Below are positions 8,244 to 16,636 of a DNA stretch of 64,000 bases, piece after piece. Origin of the DNA: Nonomuraea cypriaca (GTDB lineage Bacteria; Actinomycetota; Actinomycetes; Streptosporangiales; Streptosporangiaceae); NCBI RefSeq assembly GCF_015645445.1, contig NZ_JADOGI010000020.1, positions 1 through 64,000 of the forward strand. The letters run 5' to 3'. How positions within the stretch are numbered: position 1 is the stretch's first letter; each line of letters opens with the position of its first letter. The translations under genes were made by a program, and so were the position numbers. Under the pieces are notes generated by a model, which was given only the letters and a program-made list of their open reading frames with translations, ran no database searches and was not told where the DNA came from.

Positions 8244-10016
8244 TCAGCCGTCGCAGTTGGGCTGGCAGAGGCGGCGTTCCATGCCCTGGAGGAAGAAGTC
8301 GCGGACCTGGAGGATGTCCTTGGCGATGTACGCCTCGCCGCCCGCGGCCTTGGCCAGCGCGTCCATCTGCCGCTTGCCCTGCTCGGCCTCCGGGCCGAAC
8401 GCGATGAGCAGGATGGCGACGGGCCGCTTCGGATCGTACGTCTTCTTGAGGAACTGCAGGAGCTGGGCGTTCGTGACCCCGCCGTCGGGGTCGTCGTTGC
8501 CCGCGCCGTCCGTGAGGATCAGCAGGGTGTTGATCTTGTCTTCCTGGTACGTCTTCGTCATCTCCGTGTAGGCGGCCTTGACCGTGTCGTTCAGCCCGGT
8601 GTCGCCCGTGGCCTTGGCCTGGGTGGAGGCGAACGCCTTGACCAGCGACTCCATCCGGAGCTCCCCGTTGACCGTCTCGCTGGCCGGCCCGATGGAGATG
8701 AGCTCCTTCCAGTCCTTGCCCTGCCCGTCCAGATGCGTGGAGAACGTCCACAGCCCCAGCTCGGAGGTCGTGGGGAAGAGCGAGAGACCCTCCGTCGCGA
8801 TCTTGTTGATGGCCTGCATGCGGGTCATGCCCGTCCCTGGTACGGGCAGCGCCATCGTTCCCGAGACGTCGAGCAGGGTGAGCAGGCGGGAGCCGAGGTT
8901 CATCCGCGACCAGGTCTGCACCATCCTGGCCACGGTCGCGCCGTCCGGCGGCTCCAAGGCGGGCGGCGTCTCCGGCGCGAACCCCTTGTCCTTGGACAGG
9001 GCGTCGCCCGCCTTGCCGTCCGGGCTGCGGAAGCCTGCGGCGCGCAGCACCTTCTTGGCCGACTCCGTGGCGAGGTCCTGCTTGAAGTCCGCGGCCGCCT
9101 TCAGCACCGCCGTGTCCTTGGCCAGGATCGTGACCGGGTAGTCGAGGCTCAGGGTGCCCTCCTCCGGATAGAGGGCGACCACCGGCGCTTCCGGCTTCTT
9201 CGCGTTGTGGGCATGGATGGACTGCTCGGAGGTGACGCCCACCGGCGTCCTGCTGCCGGACTTCACGGTCAGGCTGGCCAGCAGCGCCGTCGAGTCGGAG
9301 GCGAGCTGGCCGGACAGCTCCTTCAGTGCGCCCACGAGCGCCTTGTCCTGTCCCGTCTCCTTGGCCGTGCCCGCCGCGGCCAGCAGCGCGGCCAGACCGG
9401 CGGAGTTCTGCTGCGGGTCGAGGGCGAGCACGCGGAGCTTCCTGCCCGGCCCGTCGGGGTCGGCCACGTTCGCCGCCGCCACCATGGATCCCCAGCTCGG
9501 CTTGAGGCTGCCCGACAGCTTCGACGCGACCGACTTGGCCGCCGCGAGCACCACGGGGGAGGCCGCGACCGAGCCCTCGGGCTGCGGCAGCGCGTCTCCC
9601 GCGCTCTGCCGCACGCTCTCCAGGAGCAGACTGGAGTCCGCCACCCAGAAGTCGGCGTCGGCCTTGCCCGCGACCACGGCGTTCGCGGTCCTGGCCGCCG
9701 CCTCCTTGGCCACCGTCACCTCGACGCACTTGCCGTCGATCGAGTGCATGGCCTTGTTGTAGTTGCCGGCGATCTTGTTCAGCGCGGGCTGGATGTCCGG
9801 GGTCGCCACCACGCGCAGCGCCAGCTTGCCGCCGGAGCAGTCGTGGTTGCGGTTGAAGATCACAAACGCGGCGACGCCGAGGAGCACGGCCAGCGCGACG
9901 GCGCCGGCCAGCGGTACGAGCACCCGGCCCCGGCCGCTTCCCCTGGACCGTCTGCGGGGTGGTGGCTCATTCGCTCGGTAGCCGCCGTCCAGCTCGTCTG
10001 TGCGGTGTCGCCCCAC
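8244..10016 (-). CDS. Membrane-anchored solute-binding and VWA domain protein
   Basis: 590 residues from GTG 10016 (AGAGGA 9 bases upstream). A basic N-terminus and one membrane helix at about 32-53 place the rest outside. Residues about 60-350 resemble an extracellular solute-binding protein (VVATPDIQPALNKIAGNYN, then ADFWVADSS). Residues about 390-575 form a von Willebrand A domain with a MIDAS-like LDVSGTM, which has Gly-Thr where the usual motif is DxSxS. Proteins with this combination are common in actinomycetes and of unknown role. It follows the tethered sigma factor in direction but is transcribed first (126 bases between them). Confidence 0.82.
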   Translation of the reverse strand: MGRHRTDELDGGYRANEPPPRRRSRGSGRGRVLVPLAGAVALAVLLGVAAFVIFNRNHDCSGGKLALRVVATPDIQPALNKIAGNYNKAMHSIDGKCVEVTVAKEAAARTANAVVAGKADADFWVADSSLLLESVRQSAGDALPQPEGSVAASPVVLAAAKSVASKLSGSLKPSWGSMVAAANVADPDGPGRKLRVLALDPQQNSAGLAALLAAAGTAKETGQDKALVGALKELSGQLASDSTALLASLTVKSGSRTPVGVTSEQSIHAHNAKKPEAPVVALYPEEGTLSLDYPVTILAKDTAVLKAAADFKQDLATESAKKVLRAAGFRSPDGKAGDALSKDKGFAPETPPALEPPDGATVARMVQTWSRMNLGSRLLTLLDVSGTMALPVPGTGMTRMQAINKIATEGLSLFPTTSELGLWTFSTHLDGQGKDWKELISIGPASETVNGELRMESLVKAFASTQAKATGDTGLNDTVKAAYTEMTKTYQEDKINTLLILTDGAGNDDPDGGVTNAQLLQFLKKTYDPKRPVAILLIAFGPEAEQGKRQMDALAKAAGGEAYIAKDILQVRDFFLQGMERRLCQPNCDG

Positions 10017-10150
10017 AATGTCCTCTTAGGTGTGTTGAGACCTTCCGGAGACCCTAGCGGGAGATGCTCCGCAATACTCCGGGAACGATACTCGGTGTAG
10101 TCACCGTGGCAAAACAGTCCTTTTGGTGCAGCAACTACGTACTGTGGCGT

Positions 10151-10789
10151 TCAGTGGCAACATGCGTGACCGCGCCAAGCCCGGAAGCCCTCCCGTACGG
10201 CGACCACCGCGACCGCCACCGCCACGGCCGGGTCCACCCACCACCACCCCACGGTGTTAAGCCACAAACCCGCGAGGACGCCGGCGGCCATGGCGGCGCA
10301 CATGAGGTTCTGCGTCCCCTCGCCGGTCGTCGCCCGTGACGCGAGCCGCCTGCCGAGCCGCCGCTTGGCCAACCCCAGCACCGGCATGCTGACCAGGCTG
10401 AACGTCGTCACCACGATCCCCAGCACGGTCGGCACGGCTCGATGCCCGGCGTCCAGGTCGTACGCGACGTGCGCGACGAGATACGGCGCGAGCGCCCAGA
10501 AGCTCAGCGCGATCGCCCGTCTGGCGGTGCTCTCCGCGTTCGGCGACAGCGTGCGCGCGCCGGTGAACCGCCACACCACGATGAGGCTGCCCGCCGCCTC
10601 CACGAGCGCCGACAGTCCCCACCCGATCAGCGCGACCGAGTGCGCGGACAGGCCGGCCGCGAGGCCGAGCGCGCTCTCCACCCCGAGCCAGGCCAGCGTG
10701 ACCACGGAGAGTGAGCGGGCCGCGCGGGCGGCGCGCAGCCATTCGGCTGACGCGGCCGGACGCTCATGAATTCGCTGGTCAGGCACCAT
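10151..10789 (-). CDS. Cation efflux (CDF)-family membrane protein
   Basis: 212 residues, five to six hydrophobic helices. ATG 10789 is preceded by a GGGGGG-rich site. Residues about 25-60 (LSVVTLAWLGVESALGLAAG, then SVALIGWGLSALVE) match the first helices of cation diffusion facilitators, and the C-terminal GLWLNTVGWWWVDPAVAVAV fits a late helix with an Asp. It lacks the cytoplasmic C-terminal domain of full CDF proteins, so it is a short variant. It ends in HACCH, a possible metal site. Likely metal ion export; ion unknown. Confidence 0.75.
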   Translation of the reverse strand: MVPDQRIHERPAASAEWLRAARAARSLSVVTLAWLGVESALGLAAGLSAHSVALIGWGLSALVEAAGSLIVVWRFTGARTLSPNAESTARRAIALSFWALAPYLVAHVAYDLDAGHRAVPTVLGIVVTTFSLVSMPVLGLAKRRLGRRLASRATTGEGTQNLMCAAMAAGVLAGLWLNTVGWWWVDPAVAVAVAVVAVREGFRAWRGHACCH

Positions 10790-10929
10790 GACCCCCCGAA
10801 TCTCCGGCTATCCGGCCGTCGACAGCGATACGTACCGTACCCACTACGGAGAGTCACTTCGGATCACTTCGGTAAAGGAAGGACAAGCTTCCCCGCATAA
10901 TGTGCGTGATCATCGAGGGGGGAGTCGTC

Positions 10930-11700
10930 GTGCCGTTCACGCCCAGCCACATGGCCGCCGTGGTGCCGTTGATGTCGTCACCGGCGGTACGCAGGTTCAT
11001 CGATCCATGGGCGCTGGCGATGGGCGCGATGGTGCCCGACCTGCCGGTCTTCCTGCCGTTCATGCCCGACTACGACATCTGGCACTCCTGGCGCGGCGTG
11101 GTCACCATCGACCTCGCCGCCGTGCTGATCTTGCTGCCCCTGTTCCACGGCGTCTTCCGCGACCCGCTGATCTCGCTGCTGCCCCCGTCGCTCGGAGGCC
11201 GCGCCGCCCTGCTGAGCCCGGCCAGGCTCAGACTGCTGCCCATGGCCGTCGGCTCCGTGATCGGCACCGCGACGCACATCTTCTGGGACTCCTTCACGCA
11301 CTCCTCCGGCCCGGTGCAGTGGGGCGGCTGGCTGGCCGTGTCCGTCTTCGGGGTGATCAGGCTCTTCCGCCTGCTGCAGTACGTCTCGTCCGCGATCGGG
11401 CTGGCCGTCATGGTGTGGTGGGCGTGGCGTGGGTTGTCCAGGATGGCGGCGGGGGCCGTACCGGACCGGCTGCGGATCTCGCCGCGGGTGCGATGGACCG
11501 TTCTGGCCTGCTGCTCAGTGGGGACGGTCGCGGGCGCGTTCCTGTGGCCCCTAGTGGACGAGCCCACCCCCGCCCTCGGCATCCCCAGCGTGCTCACCAA
11601 GACGGGCGCGGGCACGCTGATCGGCCTGTGCCTCGTGCTCACCTGCTATGCGGTGGTCTGGCAGGTCAGGCGGCGCATGGCAGTATCAGAAGGTGCTTGA
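10930..11700 (+). CDS. DUF4184 family membrane protein
   Basis: 256 residues from GTG 10930, preceded by GAGGGGGGA at about 7 bases; the in-frame ATG at 10900 has no site. The N-terminal PFTPSHMAAVVPL is the hallmark of DUF4184. About six membrane segments follow, and histidines (SFTHSSGPVQW) sit in the central part. The family is uncharacterised. It overlaps the start of the RNA methyltransferase gene by 8 bases, so the two are probably co-transcribed. Confidence 0.8.
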   Translation: MPFTPSHMAAVVPLMSSPAVRRFIDPWALAMGAMVPDLPVFLPFMPDYDIWHSWRGVVTIDLAAVLILLPLFHGVFRDPLISLLPPSLGGRAALLSPARLRLLPMAVGSVIGTATHIFWDSFTHSSGPVQWGGWLAVSVFGVIRLFRLLQYVSSAIGLAVMVWWAWRGLSRMAAGAVPDRLRISPRVRWTVLACCSVGTVAGAFLWPLVDEPTPALGIPSVLTKTGAGTLIGLCLVLTCYAVVWQVRRRMAVSEGA

Positions 11701-12502
11701 GTACGTGACCGCCCCCGACGACCCGCGCCTGTCCGACTACACCCGGCTGCGGGACGTGGAGCTGCGCAAGAGCCTCGAAGCCGAGCGCGGCCTCTTCCTG
11801 GCCGAGGGCGAGAAGGTGATCAGGCGGGCCATCGGCGCCGGCTACCCCGTCCGTTCGGTCCTCACCACGCGCCGCTGGCTGACGCAGCTGGAGGACGTGC
11901 TCGGTGACGCGACCGTCTACGTGGTGACCGACGAGATCATGTCGGGCGTCGCCGGCTTCCCGGTTCACCGGGGCGCGCTGGCCTCGATGCGCCGCACCCC
12001 GCTGCCCTCCGTCGAGACGCTGCTCAAGGCGGCCGGAGGACGCATCCTCGTCCTGGAGGACCTCGTCGACCACTCCAACGTCGGCGCGATCTTCAGGTCG
12101 GCCGCGGCGCTGGGGGTGGACGGGATCGTCCTGTCGCCCCGGTGCGCGGATCCGCTCTATCGGCGGGCGGTGAAGGTGTCGATGGGGGCGGTGTTCTCGA
12201 TCCCGTACGCGCGGATGGACGACTGGTACGCCGGACTCGCCCAGGTCCGGCAGACCGGCTACCGGACCCTGGCCCTGACCCCGGACCAGCGGGCGACGCC
12301 CATGGACGCCGTCAAGCTGGGCGACAGGGTGGCGCTCCTGCTGGGCTCGGAAGGCGACGGCCTGTCGTCGCACTGGCTGGAGGAGGCCGACGAGGCGGTC
12401 TGCATCCCGATGAGCCCGGCGGCGATGGCCGCCGGTGTCGACTCGCTGAACGTGGTGGCCGCCGCGGCGATCGCCTGCCATGGTCTGATGCGGAGCCGAT
12501 GA
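11693..12502 (+). CDS. SpoU/TrmH-family RNA 2'-O-methyltransferase
   Basis: 269 residues from GTG 11693, which overlaps the preceding stop; a GTG at 11705 is also possible, so the start is uncertain. The N-terminal part (LRDVELRKSLEAERGLFLAEGEKVIRRA) is the SpoU substrate-binding domain. The C-terminal knotted domain shows motif 1 (NVGAIFRSAAALG), motif 2 (LLLGSEGDGLS) and motif 3 (SLNVVAAAAIA), which bind S-adenosylmethionine. It probably methylates ribose in rRNA or tRNA; the target cannot be read from the sequence. Confidence 0.9.
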   Translation: MLEYVTAPDDPRLSDYTRLRDVELRKSLEAERGLFLAEGEKVIRRAIGAGYPVRSVLTTRRWLTQLEDVLGDATVYVVTDEIMSGVAGFPVHRGALASMRRTPLPSVETLLKAAGGRILVLEDLVDHSNVGAIFRSAAALGVDGIVLSPRCADPLYRRAVKVSMGAVFSIPYARMDDWYAGLAQVRQTGYRTLALTPDQRATPMDAVKLGDRVALLLGSEGDGLSSHWLEEADEAVCIPMSPAAMAAGVDSLNVVAAAAIACHGLMRSR

Positions 12503-12557
12503 CCGGTCGGGCTCCGATCAGTGGGTGCGCACGGCGGGGCGGGGAGGCGTGGGAGCG

Positions 12558-13019
12558 CTAGGCGTCGTCGGGCTTGGAGCAGGGGACCACCAGGACGGGG
12601 CGGTGCGTGTGGTGCAGGACCCGGTCGGACGTGCTGCCGAGCAGGAGCGAACGCATCCCGCCGAGCCCCCGCGTCCCCGTCACGACGAGCGTGGCGTCGA
12701 TCTCGTCGGCCACGTCCACGATCGTCGCCCACACCGCCACCGAGTCCGCCTCGCAGCGCGACGTGGCGGCCAGACCGGCCTGGCGGGCGAGGTCCGCGCC
12801 GTGCTCGGCCAGGTCGCGCATCGCCTCCCCGATCGCCTCGTCCTCCGCTCCCGCGTGGTCGAGCGTCATCATGAGCCCGGCCGAGGCGCGGGCGGAGGTC
12901 GTCGCCACCCGTTCCCAGACGGTCAGCACCACGGCGGACTCTCCGCGAAGGAGCTCGCCGGCGAAGGCGATGGCCGCCTTGGCGTCGTCGGAACCGTCGT
13001 ACGCGATCAGAATCGTCAT
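12558..13019 (-). CDS. Universal stress protein (UspA family)
   Basis: 153 residues. ATG 13019 is chosen because GGGGAG lies 8 bases upstream; a GTG three codons earlier sits on top of that site. One Usp domain: ILIAYDGSDDAKAAI at the N-terminus, and the C-terminal ATP-binding signature GTRGLGGMRSLLLGSTSDRVLHHTHRPVLVVP (here broken for length) with G-x2-G-x9-G(S/T). Cytoplasmic stress protein, role unspecific. Convergent with the RNA methyltransferase gene. Confidence 0.92.
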   Translation of the reverse strand: MTILIAYDGSDDAKAAIAFAGELLRGESAVVLTVWERVATTSARASAGLMMTLDHAGAEDEAIGEAMRDLAEHGADLARQAGLAATSRCEADSVAVWATIVDVADEIDATLVVTGTRGLGGMRSLLLGSTSDRVLHHTHRPVLVVPCSKPDDA

Positions 13020-13083
13020 TCGAGCCACTCCCCTGACGGGTTCAGGATCAGTACCCCTTACCCGAGCGGCCCGTTTGAAGCGT

Positions 13084-13707
13084 CTAGGCCAGGACGGCGG
13101 AGACCTGGGAGCGCCGGGCCGACGGCTTGAGCAGTGACAACCCGGCCAGCGCCAGCACGCCCAGCTCGGTGACGACCACGACTCGCTGGGTCAGTCCCGC
13201 CGGGATGTCGTCGTCGGCGAGCGGGATGCCCGCCATCCGCACCACGTACGGGATCACGACCAGCAGCAGCGCCCCGAGCGCCAGGCCGCTGAGTATCCGC
13301 ATCGCCTTGGCGTACCGGATCTCGGCCCTGGCCAGCAGCAGTCCCACCAGGGGCATCATCAGGAAGGCGGCGAAGGCGGCGTAGCGGTGGATACCGCCTG
13401 ACAGGGAGAGCGGCACGCCGGGCCGGTCGGTGGGGAAGGCGCCGATCATGAACATGCTGGCCCCCCAGCCCAGCAGCAGCGCGACGGCCCAGCGGCTCAT
13501 GCCCGCCCGGCGCACGGCCTCCGCGATCAGCGCCGAGCCGATCGCGAACAGCGTCAGTGAGGCCGGCAGCAGCCAGCCGCCCGCGTGGAAGGCGTACTCG
13601 CTGATGACGCTGTGCATCGGGTCGAGGCCGGCTTCCGCGTGCAGGGTGAGCATGGCGCCGGTCCCGGTGCCGATGGCCGTGAATCCACTGACAAGCAATC
13701 CCTTCAT
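13084..13707 (-). CDS. DUF998 family membrane protein
   Basis: 207 residues with six predicted membrane helices. The conserved early motif HSVISEYAFHAGGWL (residues about 32-46) and the FPTDRPG segment between helices 3 and 4 are typical of DUF998. Function of the family is unknown. It is divergent from the aldo/keto reductase gene; the 271-base intergenic region holds two dyads listed separately. Confidence 0.82.
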   Translation of the reverse strand: MKGLLVSGFTAIGTGTGAMLTLHAEAGLDPMHSVISEYAFHAGGWLLPASLTLFAIGSALIAEAVRRAGMSRWAVALLLGWGASMFMIGAFPTDRPGVPLSLSGGIHRYAAFAAFLMMPLVGLLLARAEIRYAKAMRILSGLALGALLLVVIPYVVRMAGIPLADDDIPAGLTQRVVVVTELGVLALAGLSLLKPSARRSQVSAVLA

Positions 13708-13831
13708 GCCTCAAAGCTCGTGGAACGCGAGCTTCCGGAGTATCGGAGATCAGCCCCAACCGGCCCTGAAGTATCCCTTAATACTTTGGACTGAGCGAAC
13801 CCTCACCAACCCGGTGACCTGTGCCATGACA

Positions 13832-13860
13832 ACCCTGAGTAGGGCACACCCCCTCAGGGT
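13832..13860. promoter_or_regulatory. Perfect 8-bp inverted repeat in divergent intergenic region
   Basis: ACCCTGAG at 13832-13839 and CTCAGGGT at 13853-13860 are perfect arms around 13 bases. It lies between two divergent genes, so it is not a terminator for either; a binding site for a regulator is more likely. Confidence 0.4.
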
Positions 13861-13890
13861 CGGTACGGGTTTCCGTCAGGGGGACCCGAT

Positions 13891-13921
13891 TTGACTTAGA
13901 GCGCGCTCGAAGAGGGACGCT
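13891..13921 (+). promoter_or_regulatory. MerR-type promoter before the aldo/keto reductase gene
   Basis: A -35 TTGACT (13891-13896) is followed by a 19-base spacer and a GACGCT -10-like element (13916-13921). The spacer carries a near-perfect dyad, CTTAGAGCGCGCTCGAAG (13895-13912). A long spacer with a central dyad is the hallmark of MerR-family activation. No merR gene is present in the window. Confidence 0.5.
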
Positions 13922-13978
13922 GGATCCATGACGATCCAGAGGCCGCGCAGCGGTCAGGTGCTACCTGGAGGAGCAGAC

Positions 13979-14956
13979 ATGAAGAGGCGCGTTCTTGGAA
14001 ACGGCGGCCCTGAGGTCTCCGCGCTGGGCCTCGGCTGCATGGGCATGTCCGACTTTTATGGAAAAGGCGATGAGAAAGAGTCGATAGCGGTCATCCATCG
14101 CGCTCTCGACCTTGGCATGAATTTTCTGGACACGGCGGATGCGTATGGTCTGGGGGCGAACGAGGAGCTCGTCGGCCGGGCCATCAAGGATCGGCGTGAC
14201 GAGGTCGTGCTGGCCACCAAGTTCGGCATCAAGCGCGACGCGAGCGGATCCCGCACGGTCGAGAACAGCCCCGAGTACATCAGGGCCGCCTGCGACGCCT
14301 CCCTTCGCCGCCTCGGCATCGATCACATCGACCTCTACTACATGCACCGCCGCAACCCGGACGTCCCGGTCGAGGAGTCGGTCGGGGCCATGGCGGAGCT
14401 GGTCGCCGCGGGCAAGGTGCGCCACCTGGGCCTGTCGGAGGTGAGCGCAGAGACGCTGCGCAGGGCGTCCGCGGTCCACCCGATCGCGGCGCTGCAGAGT
14501 GAATACTCCCTGTTCGCCAGAGATGTGGAGGAGGAGATCCGGCCGGTGGCGAGGGAGCTCGACATCGCGCTGGTGGCGTACTCGCCGATCAGCAGGGGCT
14601 TCCTGACCGGCACGCTGCCGCCGGCCGCCGAGCTGCCGGACGACGACGTACGCAAGCGGATGCCGCGCAACGTCGGCGAGAACGCCGAGCACAACGCGGC
14701 GCTGGCGGCGGAGGTGCGGAAGATCGCCGACGCGGCGGGCGTCACGGCGGCGCAGCTCGCGCTGGCCTGGGTGCTCGCCCAGGGCGACGACGTGGTGCCG
14801 ATCCCGGGCACGAAGCGGCTGAAGTACCTGGAGGAGAACGCGGCCGCCGCAGGCATCACGCTGACCGCCGGTCAGCTCGACGCGCTCGCGGCGGCGGTGC
14901 CTGCGGACGCGGTACGCGGCGCTCGTTATCCCGACATGTCGGAGATCGGGCACTGA
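13979..14956 (+). CDS. Aldo/keto reductase
   Basis: 325 residues from ATG 13979 with GGAGGAG just upstream; an in-frame ATG at 13928 lacks such a site. (beta/alpha)8 oxidoreductase using NADPH. The catalytic tetrad is visible: D51, Y56 (DTADAYG), K81 (ATKFG) and H123 (YYMHRRNP). The C-terminal [16 protein letters not shown] binds the cofactor phosphate. Closest in style to the YakC/AKR13-like group; substrate unknown. The promoter has MerR-type architecture, which suggests induction by an electrophile or small molecule. Confidence 0.93.
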   Translation: MKRRVLGNGGPEVSALGLGCMGMSDFYGKGDEKESIAVIHRALDLGMNFLDTADAYGLGANEELVGRAIKDRRDEVVLATKFGIKRDASGSRTVENSPEYIRAACDASLRRLGIDHIDLYYMHRRNPDVPVEESVGAMAELVAAGKVRHLGLSEVSAETLRRASAVHPIAALQSEYSLFARDVEEEIRPVARELDIALVAYSPISRGFLTGTLPPAAELPDDDVRKRMPRNVGENAEHNAALAAEVRKIADAAGVTAAQLALAWVLAQGDDVVPIPGTKRLKYLEENAAAAGITLTAGQLDALAAAVPADAVRGARYPDMSEIGH

Positions 14957-14983
14957 TCTGGGGTCAGGGCGTCGAAGTAGTGG

Positions 14984-15910
14984 TCAGGGTGCGTCGAAGT
15001 AGACGCGGACCGCGGTCGCGCCCGCCCGGGTGTGGACGCGTACGAGGTCGCTGAGGAGGTTGACGATGAGCAGCCCCCGCGAGCCGGCGGAGCGCGGATC
15101 GACCGGCCTGCGGCCCACCAGCGGATCGGTGATGTGCCCCGCGTCGCTGACCTCGCACACCAGCCGCCCGTCCGCGGCCCACACCCTGATCGTGCCGGCG
15201 CCGCCGCCGTGGTCGAGGCTGTTGGCGCCGAGCTCGGACACCGTGAGCCTGATGTCGTCGAGCCGGTCGCCGCTGAACCCCATGGCGGCGGCCTCCCGCG
15301 CGGCCAGGCATCGCGCCTCGGACAGGTTGTCCCGGTCGAACCGCACCGAGACGTGCCTGTCCGGCTCGTCGAGCGGCCGGTTGTGCCCGTCGACCACCAG
15401 GCCGGGCGCGTAGTCCGCGCTCGGCCGCTCCCCCGAGGCGTCGCGCAGCACCGGATGGGTACGGGCCGCCTCACGGATGATCTCGGGCGCCAGCCCCACG
15501 GCGTCGTACGGGCACAGGATCGTGATCCGCCGCCCCGCGAAGGACAGGTTGATCAGCGCCTCGTGCTGCGCGCACGCGGGATATTCCACGGCGGTGCGCT
15601 CGGGCCAGATCGGCTCGCCGATGATCCGCACGTGGTCGTCGGGATGCCGGTCGGCGAAGTCGCACAGCACGGCCGGGATGATCCGCCCCGGATTGCGCCC
15701 GGCCTCCCGCATGTCGGCCATGAGGACGGACTCCGCGGCCGCGCCGAGCTCGGCCTGGATGAGGGCGAGGTTGGCGGCGGGGACGATGACCGCGACCGGC
15801 TCGCCGGCGGCCAGCCCCTCGCGGACGAAGGCGCTGGTGGCAGCGGCGTATTCCCGGTCGCTTCGGTAGAAGAGGGCCGGGTGCGCGAACGGTTGCGCCA
15901 ACATCAGCAT
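14984..15910 (-). CDS. MEDS domain protein with HATPase_c anti-sigma/kinase-like domain
   Basis: 308 residues. Residues about 1-165 match the MEDS domain (FAHPALFYRSDREYAAATSAFVREGLAAGEPVAV), and about 185-305 are an RsbW-like ATPase with an N-box (LTVSELGANSLDHG) and G-box (SRGLLIVNLLSD). There is no phospho-acceptor His, so it probably acts like an anti-sigma switch kinase rather than a classic two-component kinase. Such pairs are frequent in actinomycetes; partners are not adjacent. Confidence 0.85.
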   Translation of the reverse strand: MLMLAQPFAHPALFYRSDREYAAATSAFVREGLAAGEPVAVIVPAANLALIQAELGAAAESVLMADMREAGRNPGRIIPAVLCDFADRHPDDHVRIIGEPIWPERTAVEYPACAQHEALINLSFAGRRITILCPYDAVGLAPEIIREAARTHPVLRDASGERPSADYAPGLVVDGHNRPLDEPDRHVSVRFDRDNLSEARCLAAREAAAMGFSGDRLDDIRLTVSELGANSLDHGGGAGTIRVWAADGRLVCEVSDAGHITDPLVGRRPVDPRSAGSRGLLIVNLLSDLVRVHTRAGATAVRVYFDAP

Positions 15911-16058
15911 TCACGCTACCCAAGAATGGCGACTTCGAGGCCACTCGCTGGGTACCTGAACAGTGTGAAGAGAGTCCAGGTCATCCGCCGTCCGCGCCGG
16001 GGACGCCGGCAACTCCCGCTCGATTTGCGTACGCCTTCAGGCAGGCGCCTCCCGTTCT

Positions 16059-16079
16059 GAGCATTATGAAACTATGCTC
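16059..16079 (+). promoter_or_regulatory. Inverted repeat just before the DUF1707 gene
   Basis: GAGCAT (16059-16064) and ATGCTC (16074-16079) are perfect 6-base arms around TATGAAACT, ending 5 bases before the ATG. The AT-rich loop stands out in this GC-rich DNA and could be part of a -10 region or an operator. Confidence 0.3.
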
Positions 16080-16084
16080 GGTAC

Positions 16085-16636
16085 ATGTCGGAAATGCAGA
16101 TGAGGGTCTCCGACGAGGACCGGGAGCGCACCACGCAGCAGTTGCAGCATGCGTTCAGTGAAGGTCGTCTCAACCCCTTGGAGCTCGAAGACCGGCTCGG
16201 AACGGCACTGGCCGCGAAGACCTACGGCGACCTGCTCGCCGTGATCAGTGACCTGCCGGTCGAGCCGCGCGCCGACGAGGTGCTCGAGCTGGGCAGCAAG
16301 AACGGCCACGTCAAGCGCTCCGGTGACTGGGCCGTGCCGCGCCGGCTGCGCGTGACCTCCAAGTACGGCAGCGTCGACCTCGACTTCTCCGAGGCGGTCA
16401 CCACCCACCCGGTCGTGGAGGTCGAACTCGACCTCACGTACGGCTCCGCCAAGATCGTCCTGCCCGAGGGCGGCGTGGCGAACGTGGACGGGTTCCAGAG
16501 CGACTGGGGCAGCAGCTCGACCTCCGGCGTGCCGAGCAGGCCCCGCCCAGGCGCGCTCTACGTGGTGATCAGCGGCCGGGCGAAGTACGGCGGGCTCACG
16601 GTGCGCTATCCGCGTAAGCGCTGGTTCACCCACTGA
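16085..16636 (+). CDS. DUF1707 domain protein
   Basis: 183 residues. The N-terminal 55 residues (MRVSDEDRERTTQQLQHAFSEG, broken here for length, then LNPLELEDRLGTALAAKTYGDL) are the SHOCT-like DUF1707 domain. The C-terminal half is beta-rich and resembles the cell-wall-active (DUF2154-like) segment. No membrane helix, so cytoplasmic. The family is widespread in actinomycetes without known function. Its last 31 bases overlap the end of the convergent Rieske gene. Confidence 0.85.
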   Translation: MSEMQMRVSDEDRERTTQQLQHAFSEGRLNPLELEDRLGTALAAKTYGDLLAVISDLPVEPRADEVLELGSKNGHVKRSGDWAVPRRLRVTSKYGSVDLDFSEAVTTHPVVEVELDLTYGSAKIVLPEGGVANVDGFQSDWGSSSTSGVPSRPRPGALYVVISGRAKYGGLTVRYPRKRWFTH

